Source: Bacillus gobiensis (GTDB lineage: Bacteria; Bacillota; Bacilli; Bacillales; Bacillaceae). From it: a stretch of 64,000 bases of DNA. The stretch's first letter is position 1. Every line of letters begins with the position of its first letter. The DNA is taken from assembly GCF_001278705.1 (NCBI RefSeq), contig NZ_CP012600.1:3941417-4005416 (forward strand), read 5' to 3'. Below the pieces are notes generated by a model. The model saw only the letters and a list, made by a program, of their open reading frames with translations. It made no database searches and was not told the DNA's origin. Positions 54,923 to 64,000 of the stretch are shown piece by piece. A program made the position numbers and the translations under genes.

Positions 54923-54930
54923 AAAGACAG

Positions 54931-54966
54931 GAGTGCTCCTTTAAGATAGGGGCGCTCTTTTTTTAC
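54931..54966 (+). terminator. terminator of the lipoprotein gene
   Basis: GAGTGC/GCGCTC stem with flanking pairs, followed by seven T. Confidence 0.7.
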
Positions 54967-55069
54967 GTTATTTTCTGGATATAAAAGGTATACATAAACA
55001 ATCACATTTAAAATCATTCTAAAGTTATACATATCTTATTCATTTTACGTATCATCAGGAGGTTGCTTT

Positions 55070-55948
55070 ATGCGGCTAGCATGGATTGCCGGGCTTTTAT
55101 TAATGGTTCACCAAATGAATACTCCTGACAATTTAACAATAAGCCATCAAGGGCAGACGGTAGCCATTGTTAATCGAGCCGATTTGACAACACCGCTGTT
55201 TGGGGTGCCGATCATTGATGAGAATAAATACAATCAGTTTATTGAAACACTTAACCAAAAAATTTATCACGAGCCTGTAAATGCAGTATTGAATGACCAT
55301 GGGGGAATAGTGCCAGGCGAAGCAGGCTATAAGCTTTATCGAAAAAAATTCAGAGAAGAGTTTACTTCCTATCTGTACGCAAACGGATCAAAAGAATTAG
55401 ATGTTCCGTTGCTTCCGATAAATCCAAAAGTAGACAGTGAATTGCTTTCTCATATACGGATTCAAAAAATTGGCCAATACGTGACGTACTTCAATAAGAA
55501 TAACAAAAACCGTACTCACAATATTATTCTTGCTGTCGATGCAATAAATAATTCTGTTGTTTTCCCTGGAGAAAAGTTCTCCTTTAATCAAGTGGTTGGC
55601 AAGCGAACAGAAAGCAAAGGATACATGAGGGCGCCTGTCATCGTAAAAGGTGAAATGGCAGAAGATATCGGCGGTGGGATTTGCCAAGTGTCTTCAACCT
55701 TATTCAATGCCATTGACAGCGCGGGCGTTCAAATTACCCAACGCTATTCCCACAGCAAGAAGGTTCCCTATGTTCCGCCTGGCCGTGACGCAACCGTAAG
55801 CTGGTATGGTCCCGATTTTTCATTTAAAAACATTTATAACCAACCGATTCTAATACGTGCCAAAACAATTGGAGGAATGGTTGTGATCGGAATTTATTCC
55901 TCAGATGTAATCAACTATAAGCCCCGAAAGATCTCAAGTCAGAATTAA
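55070..55948 (+). CDS. VanW-family protein
   Basis: 292 residues. N-terminal signal-like segment (RLAWIAGLLLMVHQM) and a C-terminal VanW domain: VVFPGEKFSFNQVVGKRTESKGY, then DIGGGICQVSSTLFNAI, the hallmark. Secreted or cell-wall associated; in vancomycin clusters its role is unknown, and standalone copies such as YoaR in B. subtilis are common. AGGAGG before the ATG. Monocistronic with terminator. Confidence 0.88.
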   Translation: MRLAWIAGLLLMVHQMNTPDNLTISHQGQTVAIVNRADLTTPLFGVPIIDENKYNQFIETLNQKIYHEPVNAVLNDHGGIVPGEAGYKLYRKKFREEFTSYLYANGSKELDVPLLPINPKVDSELLSHIRIQKIGQYVTYFNKNNKNRTHNIILAVDAINNSVVFPGEKFSFNQVVGKRTESKGYMRAPVIVKGEMAEDIGGGICQVSSTLFNAIDSAGVQITQRYSHSKKVPYVPPGRDATVSWYGPDFSFKNIYNQPILIRAKTIGGMVVIGIYSSDVINYKPRKISSQN

Positions 55949-55954
55949 AAGAAG

Positions 55955-55993
55955 AAATCCACACGCATAACCTGCTATGCATGTGGATTTTTA
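55955..55993. terminator. terminator shared by the vanW and doxX genes
   Basis: AAATCCACACGCATA pairs with TATGCATGTGGATTT (one mismatch), T-rich on the plus strand. Confidence 0.75.
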
Positions 55994-56005
55994 AAGGAGG
56001 ATAAG

Positions 56006-56413
56006 TTAATCTCTCGCTCGCAAATAATTATTTTTTGGTTTGAAAAGCGGACGATAGCTCTCTATGTTTGAAAAAAGAAGGAAAACATTTAGAAAACCAA
56101 TGATCAGTGAAGGAAGAATGGTGGTAATGTCCAGAAATGCGTGAAACAAAATCATATTTACTGTAATAGGCATGAAGATAACAAGCGCTAGAGGAACAAA
56201 GCGATTGATGACTAACGATAAACCAACAAGAAGCTTCAATAAACCGACGATGAACAGAATATATCCAGTGTTTTCAAGAGCCATCAAAAAATTATTCGCC
56301 ACAGGATCAGGATATTCCATCGGAGGCACCAAGTTGAATACAACAATCGAACCAGAAGCTAAAAGCATAAGTCCAAATACAATACGTAAAATCATTGTGA
56401 TTTTACTTTTCAT
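56006..56413 (-). CDS. DoxX-like membrane protein
   Basis: About 135 residues, four helices: MILRIVFGLMLLASGSIVVFN, GYILFIVGLLKLLVGLSLVI, PLALVIFMPITVNMILFH and a last segment before a basic tail. DoxX family; some members link to quinone or sulfur metabolism, but no specific role can be given. Start set at the ATG after GGTGAGAAGG. Confidence 0.75.
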   Translation of the reverse strand: MKSKITMILRIVFGLMLLASGSIVVFNLVPPMEYPDPVANNFLMALENTGYILFIVGLLKLLVGLSLVINRFVPLALVIFMPITVNMILFHAFLDITTILPSLIIGFLNVFLLFSNIESYRPLFKPKNNYLRARD

Positions 56414-56435
56414 CCTTCTCACCCCTTCAATTTTT

Positions 56436-56625
56436 TCAGAAACCTGATCTCTTAGGTAGCCGCATTATGAAAACAATAAAAATCAACAAAGAGACAACAA
56501 CAGACACAGCGCTGACTATGAACAGGCCCCGATACCCAGTATATTGCGAAACCCAGCCAAGTATGATTGCCCCTATACCGATCCCCACGTCAAATGCGGT
56601 GAGAAAAGAAGCTGTGGCTCCTTAT
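56436..56625 (-). pseudogene. C-terminal fragment of an MFS transporter
   Basis: The minus strand reads GATASFLTAFDVGIGIGAII, then LGWVSQYTGYRGLFIVSAVS and a last hydrophobic segment ending MRLPKRSGF and TGA at 56436. This is the final two helices of a drug-efflux-type MFS protein. An in-frame TAA stands just upstream and homology ends near 56640, so only a remnant is left. Confidence 0.7.
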
Positions 56626-56737
56626 TTACGATTCGCGATTTGCAGCTTAATTCCTTCACTTATATATCATTCCTACTTGAAGGATTTCTTTCTCTTCGAA
56701 GCGAAGGTAAAAGAATGCAAGTAAAAGGAGTGGGGAA

Positions 56738-57172
56738 ATGATGTTTATCATAAACGTAGAAGGAGCAATATGTAAAGAAAACAAATGGCTGGTCATTGAA
56801 CGCAGCTCTAAGGAAGCACACGCCGGCGGCCTTCTTTCTCTTGTTGGCGGTACAGTAGATCAGGAAGGAGATTCCAATGATCTATTAGAAAGAACGTTGA
56901 AAAGGGAAATGTATGAAGAGGTAGGTATCACAGTGAAAAATCTAATGTATGTTAGAAACACTTCGTTTGTAATTGATAACGACCGAGAGGTGATCGATAT
57001 CGTGTTTTTGTGTGAAATTGATGAAGGGAAGCCTTTTGCGAAAAGTCCGGATGAAGTAGAATCTGTCTTTTGGATGACTGCTGAAGAAATTTTTCATCAT
57101 GAAAAGGCGCCAATCTGGTTAAAAGAGAGTATTCAAGAGGCCGATGCTATTCGGGAGAAAACGTTTCAATGA
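56738..57172 (+). CDS. NUDIX hydrolase
   Basis: 144 residues. NUDIX box beginning GGTVDQEGDSNDLLERTL and ending KREMYEEVGI (residues about 36-63), with the catalytic RExxEE intact as REMYEE. Hydrolyses a nucleoside-diphosphate-linked substrate. AAAAGGAGTGGGG precedes two adjacent ATG codons. Its stop overlaps the start of the phosphotransferase gene by four bases (ATGA). Confidence 0.88.
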   Translation: MMFIINVEGAICKENKWLVIERSSKEAHAGGLLSLVGGTVDQEGDSNDLLERTLKREMYEEVGITVKNLMYVRNTSFVIDNDREVIDIVFLCEIDEGKPFAKSPDEVESVFWMTAEEIFHHEKAPIWLKESIQEADAIREKTFQ

Positions 57173-58100
57173 AGAAAGCTTCTGGACATATGCTGCCGGA
57201 TCGTGTGTTAAAATGGGTCATCCAATCTGTTGGCCCTGATGCTTCCATACAATCGATTCAAGAACTTCATGGCGGGATGTCGTCTCTGGTTCACAGGATT
57301 TCTGTAGGAGCCGATCATTCAGAAAAAGAATTTGTCTTGCGTCTGTTCACCAATGCTGACTGGCTGCGTGCTGAACCAGACTTAGCGCTTCATGAAGCAG
57401 AAAGTCTTCGGGTGGCGTCTCGGACTGGTGTGCAGACGCCCCACATCATCGCATTTGATGAAACGGGAATTGAATGCGGCGTGCCGGCCGTATTGATGAC
57501 GAAGCTGGAAGGGACGGTAGAATTAAGGCCGGAGAGTATGACCCGATGGGTAAATGAGCTGGCAGATGCATTGGTAAAGATTCATTCGATCGAAGCTGAT
57601 GACTTTCCTTGGACATACTTTACCTATCACGATATCGCTTCTCTGGAGATTCCAGGCTGGTCGAGTGTCCCGGATTTATGGAAGAGCGCGATTGAAATAC
57701 TAAAGGGGCCACGTCCCGAGTCGAAAGAGTGTTTCATCCATCGGGATTACCATCCTACCAATGTATTGTGGTCAGAGAATACAGTGAGCGGCGTTGTCGA
57801 TTGGGTCAATTCTTGTAAAGGTCCGGCAGGTATTGACGTTGGCCATTGCAGAGTGAACCTGGCTATGTTATTCGGAATCCAAACCGCTGATTTATTTTTA
57901 TCAGCTTATCAAAATTCCGCGGGGCTGTATTATAAGTAAAGTACGATCCATATTGGGATATATTATCATTAGCGGATATAGTAGATGGGCCGCCCGAAGT
58001 ATATCCCGGCTGGCCGGCTTTTGGTGTTACAGGGCTGACAGACAAACTAATAATGGAACGGCTGGACAGGTATTTGATCAGCTTGTTAGAACGTATATAG
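57169..58100 (+). pseudogene. aminoglycoside-phosphotransferase-family kinase, frameshifted
   Basis: The readable 256 residues hold LHGGMSSLVHRI (nucleotide loop), the Brenner-type catalytic motif FIHRDYHPTNVLW and the metal-site VVDWVNSCKGPAGIDVGH. The frame stops at 57937, but the next 160 bases in another frame complete the protein: YDPYWDILSLADIVDGPPEV and on through WPAFGVTGLTDKL to TAG at 58098-58100. The break coincides with AAGTA repeated in tandem; removing one copy restores the frame. Family members phosphorylate antibiotics or small metabolites. Confidence 0.85.
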
Positions 58101-58302
58101 AGATTACAAGTATATTAGATATCTATCCCATTTATGGGAATATACACCTGCGACAAATGTATCTGAGAAAGTATCATCTCAGAATATTTTAGCAGTGATA
58201 TTAAACCTTCACAAAAATGGAGAAAAATGAATGGGATAATGTGTAAATGATGAAGTGTTTTATGGTTTATCCATAGTCTTCTAATGGTTAGAACAAGACG
58301 TG

Positions 58303-58320
58303 GCTTAATTGGTTAAGCCC
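58303..58320. repeat. perfect 7-bp hairpin upstream of abrB
   Basis: GGCTTAA-TTGG-TTAAGCC in the gap 58101-58478. The flanks look faintly like a tRNA D-arm, but no full cloverleaf follows. It may be a leader element of abrB. A likely abrB -10 (TATAAT) is at about 58427-58432. Confidence 0.4.
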
Positions 58321-58478
58321 CCGCTCTCTAAGAGAATGGAATAGATTTCCCGAAGTTTCAGCATGTGAAACAAGTACACTAGAATTCTTTTTAAACATGT
58401 TGCTATTCAATCTCCTAATTTATCGGTATAATAGAATTTAATAAAAATATACCCTTTAAAAAATTGGAGGATGTAGTG

Positions 58479-58766
58479 ATGAAAGCTACAGGTGTGACAA
58501 GAAAAGTTGATGATTTAGGAAGAATTGTACTTCCTAAGGAGCTGCGTCGTACGCTAGGGATTCAAATTAAAGATCCGATCGAGATTTTTGTTGAAAAAGA
58601 TAAGATTATTCTAAAGAAATACAGTCCTGTAAAAGCTTGTTTGATAACAGGAGAGGTAAGCGAAAATAACATGGAATTTGGCGATGGAAACATTGTATTA
58701 AGTCCGGAAGGTGCACGGATTCTGATCGATGAGATACGTAATAAAGCGAAAGAGAATTGGGTATAA
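58479..58766 (+). CDS. abrB: transition-state regulator AbrB
   Basis: 95 residues. N-terminal swapped-hairpin DNA-binding domain TGVTRKVDDLGRIVLPKELRRTLGI with the usual Arg residues, and a C-terminal dimer region with LITGEVSENN. Represses post-exponential genes during growth. ATG after TTGGAGGATGTAGTG. Length matches Bacillus AbrB. Confidence 0.95.
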   Translation: MKATGVTRKVDDLGRIVLPKELRRTLGIQIKDPIEIFVEKDKIILKKYSPVKACLITGEVSENNMEFGDGNIVLSPEGARILIDEIRNKAKENWV

Positions 58767-59335
58767 GGATTTTTTGGTGATTTAGACAGTAGATTTTCAT
58801 CAATATTCTTATCCTAGGTTTGACGAAATGAGCCCTCTGACCGGGAAGAAGGTTTAAGGTATAAATTCCCGATCTAGGGCAATAAATGCGATTTGATAAA
58901 AACATGCCTAGGGCAGGATTCACTACGATTAAACTCACTTTTAGTAGCTTAAAGAAACTTTTCTTCCTTTCCCATTCAAGGGAAAAATCTCCACCCTTTT
59001 CCCCTTGCATTCCGCAATTCGGCAGGTGCTCAGGCAGTCGAAAAATGGCCAATTTATTGGTTGTTCCAACTATCCAACATGTAAATACACCGAAAATGTT
59101 GCAAATGTTTAATACAAATAAAGTTATTTACTTTTAAACAGTCAGAAGCCGCATTCCTTCATTGAAAGTATGCGGCTCATTCAAAGAATAAGTTGTCCGA
59201 CAGGTTGGGTACCTAAAAGACACCCAACCTGTTTTTTTGTTACCATAACAAACATGATAAGGAGTGAAAGTAAAACCCATGGAATTCATAAATTTCATTG
59301 GTTCGTAGTCATTATAACGAAATGTTATTCTATCT
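58767..59335. other. gap with an orphan terminator region
   Basis: No convincing gene. Two hairpins lie in series: GCCGCAT/ATGCGGC (59148-59174) and ACAGGTTGGGT/ACCCAACCTGT (59200-59232), the latter with seven T on the plus strand only. They could end a long abrB 3' region or a small RNA. Confidence 0.4.
59200..59238 (+). terminator. strong rightward terminator
   Basis: 11-base exact stem ACAGGTTGGGT/ACCCAACCTGT followed by TTTTTTT; no gene on the plus strand for 430 bases before it. Confidence 0.75.
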
Positions 59336-59932
59336 TTATTCTTCTACTACGCGACCGTCCTTATAGATATGGAACCAGCCAATTGTGCCTGAACCACCTT
59401 CATCTATCCAGTCCTTATTCGCCGCTTTGAGTTGATAATAGGATTGTTTTTTATTATCTTTTACTAATCTACCGTCACCACCGAATACAATGTTTTTACC
59501 TAGCTTTTTTTGACCTATTGCAATCGCATCATCCACGGTAAATTGTTGTCTTTCTACTTTATTTTGGTCTAACGCTGCCCACGTTAATGGACCAACAATA
59601 CCATCTTGAGATAGATTATGATCAGCTTGAAACTGTTTTACCACCGCTTGAGTTTTAGGACCAAAAATACCATCCACACTTGTATCATATTTCAAATCTT
59701 TAAGGATTTGCTGCAGATCATCCACATAACTAGAGTTGGAACCTATGCTCAAAGAGGGACGTGTTTCTGATTTTGCTACCCCTTTTTGAGAGGAGACAGC
59801 TGCTACCTGTGTTTCAGCTTGTGCTTGAAGGGAACTTTTAGCCCCCACAGTGCTAGTTTCTGCTGCTGAAACTTGTCCAGAAACCCCTGCTAATGATAAC
59901 AATGCGACTGTACCAACTAATACCTTTTTCAT
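59336..59932 (-). CDS. secreted peptidoglycan-binding-domain protein
   Basis: 198 residues. Sec signal (KKVLVGTVALLSLAGVSGQVSAAE, cleavage after SAA or nearby), a Ser/Gln/Ala linker, then one PG_binding_1 domain (SSYVDDLQQILKDLKYD to DGIFGPKTQAVVKQFQADH). A C-terminal ~70-residue region ends FHIYKDGRVVEE. No hydrolase domain, so probably a wall-bound structural or accessory protein. AGGAAGGATGATAAG before the ATG. Confidence 0.82.
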   Translation of the reverse strand: MKKVLVGTVALLSLAGVSGQVSAAETSTVGAKSSLQAQAETQVAAVSSQKGVAKSETRPSLSIGSNSSYVDDLQQILKDLKYDTSVDGIFGPKTQAVVKQFQADHNLSQDGIVGPLTWAALDQNKVERQQFTVDDAIAIGQKKLGKNIVFGGDGRLVKDNKKQSYYQLKAANKDWIDEGGSGTIGWFHIYKDGRVVEE

Positions 59933-60372
59933 TTCTTATCATCCTTCCTTACTCTTAGATTTCCATAAATGTGAGTTCACGAGCTCGTCTCCATATACAT
60001 GCATAATCTCTTCTAATTCTTGATCTTTACCATACTCTTTTCATAGGTGTCCCCGCTTTTTTCTCCCCCTTATCACCGTTCATTGTTTTGACGAGGTTAG
60101 GGGGAATCAGGTTTCAAATAATACATTACTTCAACTTATTCGATAAAAAGCACACAAGAAAATCTATCGTTATATTTTCTCTTCTTATCAAAGTGAATGT
60201 TTTGGGGAAAAGCGTTTAACCCCTTTGAAAATCCAAATTTTTCTCCTTATGGGTCGCTCAAATCTATCAGTCTCTTTTTAATAGATCGACATTCAATTTC
60301 TTTGATTTTAACGTGAAAAGTAAGGGAGTTCTTGTTTTGTCTGATATGTTGTAAGAAGAATAAATAAAAAAT

Positions 60373-60424
60373 AATACAAAAAGTTTGTATTTTAATTGAC
60401 TGAAAGCGTTTTAAATTATATGAT
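60373..60424 (+). promoter_or_regulatory. iol promoter with cre box and upstream palindrome
   Basis: TTGACT (60396-60401) and TATGAT (60419-60424) are 17 bases apart. TGAAAGCGTTTTAA (60401-60414) in the spacer fits the CcpA cre consensus, so catabolite repression is expected. AATACAAA/TTTGTATT (60373-60391) is an exact inverted repeat just upstream and a candidate operator. The rest of 59933-60613 shows no gene. Confidence 0.75.
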
Positions 60425-60613
60425 GTTTATAAGAAGTAACCAATATATACTCAAAATATAACAATGGTTGGTGGGAAGAGGTGGTGTTTTTATAATTCAA
60501 GATAAATGAACTTGTTTTTTAAAACCTTCCAGATACCTGTTCTGAGCTTTACGAAACTTTGGCAGCTATTATTTTTAATAATTCTAAACAACCTGTGTAA
60601 GGGGGAAATAAAC

Positions 60614-62083
60614 GTGTCACAAGCAGTAACAGTGAAAATGAAAAATTATATTAATGGTGAATGGGTTGAGAGCAATGCGACGCATTATGAGGATGTCTAT
60701 AATCCGGCAACGAAAGAAGTGATTGCACAAGTTCCACTCTCGCCGAAAGAAGACCTGGATTATGCAGTAGAAGCTGCAAAGACAGCGTTCGAAAAATGGA
60801 AAAAGGTAGCCGTTCCACGACGTGCAAGAATTCTCTTTAATTATCAGCAGCTATTAACCAAACATAAAGAAGAATTGGCTCAGTTAATTACGATTGAGAA
60901 TGGAAAAAATTTAACGGAGGCATTAGGCGAGGTTCAGCGTGGCATTGAAAATGTCGAATTTGCTGCAGGCGCTCCGTCCTTGATGATGGGAGATTCACTA
61001 GCTTCTATTGCGACAGATGTAGAAGCAGCAAATTACCGTTATCCAGTCGGAGTTGTCGGTGGAATTGCACCCTTTAATTTTCCGATGATGGTGCCTTGCT
61101 GGATGTTCCCGATGGCAATCGCGCTTGGTAACACGTTTATTTTAAAACCATCTGAAAGAACACCATTATTGACAGAAAAATTGGTCGAATTATTTACAGA
61201 AGCAGGCCTTCCAAAAGGCGTTTTTAATGTCGTTTACGGTGCGCATGATGTCGTAAATGGAATATTGGATCATCCGGAAGTGAAAGCAATCTCATTTGTA
61301 GGCTCCAAACCCGTCGGAGAGTACGTATTCAAACGGGGCAGCGAAAATTTAAAACGAGTTCAAGCATTAACAGGGGCCAAAAACCACACGATTGTTTTAA
61401 ATGATGCCGATTTAGATGAAACGATCACGAATATAATTGGTGCTGCTTTCGGATCGGCAGGTGAGCGTTGTATGGCATGTGCTGTTGTAACTGTAGAGGA
61501 AGGGATTGCTGATAAATTTATCGCAAGACTAACAGAAGCAGCGAAAAATATTAAGATGGGTAATGGCCTTGATGATGGCGTATTTTTAGGGCCGGTTATT
61601 CGCGAAGAAAATAAAAAACGCACTTTACAATATATCGAAACAGGGATTGAAGAAGGAGCCTCCATGCTTTGTGATGGCCGTGCAAATATCTCAGATGAAG
61701 GATTCTTTGTCGGTCCAACGATCTTCGACAATGTAAAAACGGATATGACGCTTTGGAAAGAGGAAATCTTTGCACCGCTCTTATCAATCATTCGTGTGAA
61801 AAATTTGAAGGAAGCTGTTGATACTGCAAATCAATCTGAATTTGCTAATGGGGCATGTATTTTTACATCAAATGCTTCTGCCATTCGGTATTTCCGTGAA
61901 AATATAGATGCGGGTATGTTAGGCGTGAATTTAGGAGTCCCTGCTCCAATGGCGTTTTTCCCATTCTCCGGCTGGAAATCTTCATTTTTTGGAACGTTGC
62001 ATGCGAATGGCAAAGATAGTGTTGATTTCTATACACGGAAGAAAGTCGTGACTGCACGCTATAAATCCCCGTCATTTGAATAA
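60614..62083 (+). CDS. iolA: methylmalonate-semialdehyde dehydrogenase
   Basis: About 489 residues from the GTG ([19 protein letters not shown]) after AAGGGGGAAAT. CoA-acylating [34 protein letters not shown], nucleophile Cys in AGERCMA. The general-base Glu region of other ALDHs is replaced ([10 protein letters not shown]), as is normal for MmsA/IolA. Converts malonate semialdehyde from inositol breakdown to acetyl-CoA and CO2. First gene of the iol operon. Confidence 0.94.
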   Translation: MSQAVTVKMKNYINGEWVESNATHYEDVYNPATKEVIAQVPLSPKEDLDYAVEAAKTAFEKWKKVAVPRRARILFNYQQLLTKHKEELAQLITIENGKNLTEALGEVQRGIENVEFAAGAPSLMMGDSLASIATDVEAANYRYPVGVVGGIAPFNFPMMVPCWMFPMAIALGNTFILKPSERTPLLTEKLVELFTEAGLPKGVFNVVYGAHDVVNGILDHPEVKAISFVGSKPVGEYVFKRGSENLKRVQALTGAKNHTIVLNDADLDETITNIIGAAFGSAGERCMACAVVTVEEGIADKFIARLTEAAKNIKMGNGLDDGVFLGPVIREENKKRTLQYIETGIEEGASMLCDGRANISDEGFFVGPTIFDNVKTDMTLWKEEIFAPLLSIIRVKNLKEAVDTANQSEFANGACIFTSNASAIRYFRENIDAGMLGVNLGVPAPMAFFPFSGWKSSFFGTLHANGKDSVDFYTRKKVVTARYKSPSFE

Positions 62084-62172
62084 AACAACTTTTGCAGAGA
62101 GAATTCCTAGTATTGTAATAATAGAATTCTCTTCTGTTGATCCAATCCACGAAAGAAATGGGAGGCAACCTA

Positions 62173-62991
62173 ATGAGTAACTTGCTGCGAAAACCGATAA
62201 CGAAAGAAATCAATCCAGGTGTTACTATCTGCCATGAGGTGACCACAGAAAATTCTTCTTTAAAATATGTCGACTTTAAAATTGTCGATTTGGTTCCCGG
62301 TGCAACGTATTCAGAAGAACTGGGGAAGACGGAATGCTGCATCGTGGCAGTAACAGGGAAAATCAACGTAACTGATAAAGAAAAAACGTTTGAAAATTTA
62401 GGAACGAGAGAAAGTGTTTTTGAAAAAATACCGACGGACAGTGTGTATGTGTCAAACGATCGCGGCTTCGAAGTGGAAGCGGTGACACAGGCGCGAGTTG
62501 CCTTATGCTACTCACCATCCGAGAAGCAATTGCCTACCAAACTGATTCGAGCTGCTGATAATGGAGTTGAAAACAGAGGAGATGGCCAAAACAAACGGTT
62601 AGTTCACAACATTTTGCCAGATTCAGATCCATCTGCGAACAGTTTGCTTGTCGTAGAAGTCATTACAGAAAGCGGAAACTGGTCCAGCTATCCGCCGCAT
62701 AAGCATGATCGGGATAACCTGCCGGAGGAGTCATTTTTAGAAGAATCCTATTATCACGAAATGAATCCAAAGCAAGGATTTGTATTCCAGCGAGTATATA
62801 CAGATGATCGATCGTTGGATGAAACGATGACAGTTGAGAACGGTGATGTCGTGATCGTGCCGGAAGGCTATCACCCGGTCGGCGTACCTGCAGGTTATAC
62901 TTCCTATTATTTAAATGTAATGGCCGGACCGACGCGGACGTGGAAGTTTCACAATGATCCAGATCATGAATGGATACTGGCAAGCAACTAA
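62173..62991 (+). CDS. iolB: 5-deoxy-glucuronate isomerase
   Basis: About 272 residues from the ATG (SNLLRKPITKEINPG) after GGGAGGCAA. KduI/IolB bicupin: WSSYPPHKHD (His ligands), LEESYYHEMNP (Glu, His) and VIVPEGYHPVGVPAGY (His). Turns 5-deoxy-glucuronate into 5-dehydro-2-deoxy-gluconate. Second in the iol operon. Confidence 0.93.
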   Translation: MSNLLRKPITKEINPGVTICHEVTTENSSLKYVDFKIVDLVPGATYSEELGKTECCIVAVTGKINVTDKEKTFENLGTRESVFEKIPTDSVYVSNDRGFEVEAVTQARVALCYSPSEKQLPTKLIRAADNGVENRGDGQNKRLVHNILPDSDPSANSLLVVEVITESGNWSSYPPHKHDRDNLPEESFLEESYYHEMNPKQGFVFQRVYTDDRSLDETMTVENGDVVIVPEGYHPVGVPAGYTSYYLNVMAGPTRTWKFHNDPDHEWILASN

Positions 62992-63015
62992 TCAGGGAAG
63001 GAGCAGTGATCGGAG

Positions 63016-64000
63016 ATGAAATACGAATTTACTAGTCAAAAAGAATATGATCTTATCGCAATCGGACGCGCTTGCATCGATCTGAATGCAACAGAGTATA
63101 ACCGTCCAATGGAAGAAACGATGACATTTTCAAAATACGTGGGTGGTTCCCCGGCTAATATTGCTATAGGGAGCTCTAAATTGGGATTAAAAGCAGGTTT
63201 TATCGGAAAAATTTCAGATGATCAGCATGGACGATTTATTGAGAAATACATGCGTGATTGCGGAATTGATACATCAAATCTCGTCATAGATCAAGAGGGA
63301 CATAAAAGCGGCTTAACCTTTACAGAGATTAAAAGTCCGGAAGAATGCAGCATTTTAATGTATCGGGAAAATGTAGCCGATCTTTATTTAGATCCGTCAG
63401 AAGTAAACGAGGACTATATAAAAAAAGCAAAACTTCTCTTAGTGTCAGGTACTGCTTTATCGAAAAGCCCATCACGTGAAGCGGTATTTAAAGCGGTAAG
63501 TATAGCTAAGAAAAATGACATAAAAGTAGTATTTGAATTGGATTACCGCCCATATTCATGGGATTCTCCAGAGCAAACAGCCGTTTATTATTCATTCGTT
63601 GCAGAGCAGGCAAATGTTGTCATAGGTACCCGGGATGAATACGATGCGATGGAAAACAGAACAGGCGGCCAAAACGAGAGCACCACCGACTATTTGTTTG
63701 CCTATTCACCAGAGTTAATTGTAATTAAACATGGAGTGGAAGGATCATATGCTTATACAAAATCAGGCGAAACATATAAAAGTGAAGCCTATCCGACGAA
63801 GGTATTAAAAACGTTTGGAGCGGGCGATTCATATGCTTCCGCTTTTCTGTATGCTTTACTCAGCGGCAAAGACATTGAAACGGCTCTAAAGTATGGAAGC
63901 GCTTCAGCTTCGATTGTTGTCAGCAAGCATAGTTCCTCTGAAGCGATGCCATCGAAAGAAGAAATCGAGGACCTGCTGAATAAACACTCTGAAGCGAAAC
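63016..64000 (+). CDS. iolC: 5-dehydro-2-deoxygluconokinase (reaches window end)
   Basis: Open from ATG, after AAGGAGCAGTGAT, to the window edge, 328 codons without a stop. PfkB/ribokinase fold: DLIAIGRACIDLNA, YVGGSPANIAIG at the sugar site, and KTFGAGDSYASAFLYALL with the catalytic Asp. Phosphorylates the IolB product. B. subtilis IolC is about this long, so only a few codons should be missing. Confidence 0.93.
   Translation, partial: MKYEFTSQKEYDLIAIGRACIDLNATEYNRPMEETMTFSKYVGGSPANIAIGSSKLGLKAGFIGKISDDQHGRFIEKYMRDCGIDTSNLVIDQEGHKSGLTFTEIKSPEECSILMYRENVADLYLDPSEVNEDYIKKAKLLLVSGTALSKSPSREAVFKAVSIAKKNDIKVVFELDYRPYSWDSPEQTAVYYSFVAEQANVVIGTRDEYDAMENRTGGQNESTTDYLFAYSPELIVIKHGVEGSYAYTKSGETYKSEAYPTKVLKTFGAGDSYASAFLYALLSGKDIETALKYGSASASIVVSKHSSSEAMPSKEEIEDLLNKHSEAK

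Noticed and set aside
57951..58060. GGATAT repeats taken at first for a third copy of the 21-bp array
   Set aside because: The spacing is wrong, and the stretch is coding sequence of the frameshifted phosphotransferase.
58295..58365. tRNA-like stretch (GGCTTAATTGGTTAAGCC followed by a possible anticodon stem)
   Set aside because: No acceptor stem or T-loop pairs with it; only the D-arm-like hairpin is real.
58817..58826. TTTGACGAA as a Spo0A box for abrB
   Set aside because: It lies downstream of abrB, not in its promoter, so chance occurrence is more likely.
58606..59052. 148-residue minus-strand frame overlapping abrB
   Set aside because: Antisense shadow with no ribosome site or recognisable domain.

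Overview
The window reads as chromosomal DNA of a low-GC Gram-positive spore-former of the Bacillus group. The grounds are strong AGGAGG-type ribosome sites with ATG, GTG and TTG starts, a leucine T-box, AbrB, GlpP, CsoR-like copper operators, a CcpA cre box, iolABC, VanW and a SurA_N lipoprotein. Nearly all of it is metabolic, transport and resistance genes. No rRNA, convincing tRNA, CRISPR array or intact insertion sequence was seen.

Layout. 0-5 kb: a multi-pass membrane protein, an IS200/IS605-like end remnant, leuA under a Leu T-box, and a collapsed copy of a LysR/EamA gene pair closed by a second IS-end remnant. 4.9-7.2 kb: an inorganic-carbon module (DUF2294 protein, SbtA-type bicarbonate transporter, beta-carbonic anhydrase). 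7.9-12.2 kb: the intact LysR/EamA pair, a DUF2935 protein, and an ArsR regulator divergent from a PEP-mutase/isocitrate-lyase protein. 12.3-16 kb: copZ, copA and a secreted His-rich protein, with CsoR-like sites on both sides of copZ. 16.1-23.1 kb: glpP, an antiterminator-type leader, then ugpB-HAD phosphatase-ugpC-ugpA-ugpE and a convergent metallophosphoesterase; this looks like one system for scavenging glycerol-3-phosphate or glycerophosphodiesters. 23.4-33.2 kb: an aldehyde dehydrogenase, a DHA2 efflux pump with divergent TetR, a GNAT protein, a flavin monooxygenase, a degenerate M23-like ORF, an Mrr-type endonuclease remnant, a GC-rich aldo-keto reductase and an ABM-domain protein.

33.3-37.9 kb: a two-component system, a BcrAB-type ABC transporter and an UppP phosphatase, resembling bacitracin-resistance loci, preceded by five ~21-bp direct repeats. 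38-41.9 kb: sucrose operon (scrR, CscB-like permease, sacA). 42-47.4 kb: Rrf2 regulator and nitroreductase, a second ~21-bp repeat array, an aldo-keto reductase, a quinone oxidoreductase gene broken by a TGA, an XRE/MmyB regulator and YczE. 48-53.9 kb: an alpha-glucoside ABC importer without its own ATPase, a LacI regulator and oligo-1,6-glucosidase, with three matching operator-like boxes. 54-60 kb: lipoprotein, VanW, DoxX, an MFS fragment, NUDIX, a phosphotransferase frameshifted by a 5-bp tandem duplication, AbrB and a peptidoglycan-binding protein. 60.4-64 kb: iolA, iolB and iolC (running off the end) behind a promoter with a cre box.

The best candidates for follow-up are the carbon-uptake module with its leader hairpin, the GlpP-linked Ugp operon, the twin copper operators, the bacitracin-type locus, and the ~21-bp tandem repeat family found at two unrelated loci.
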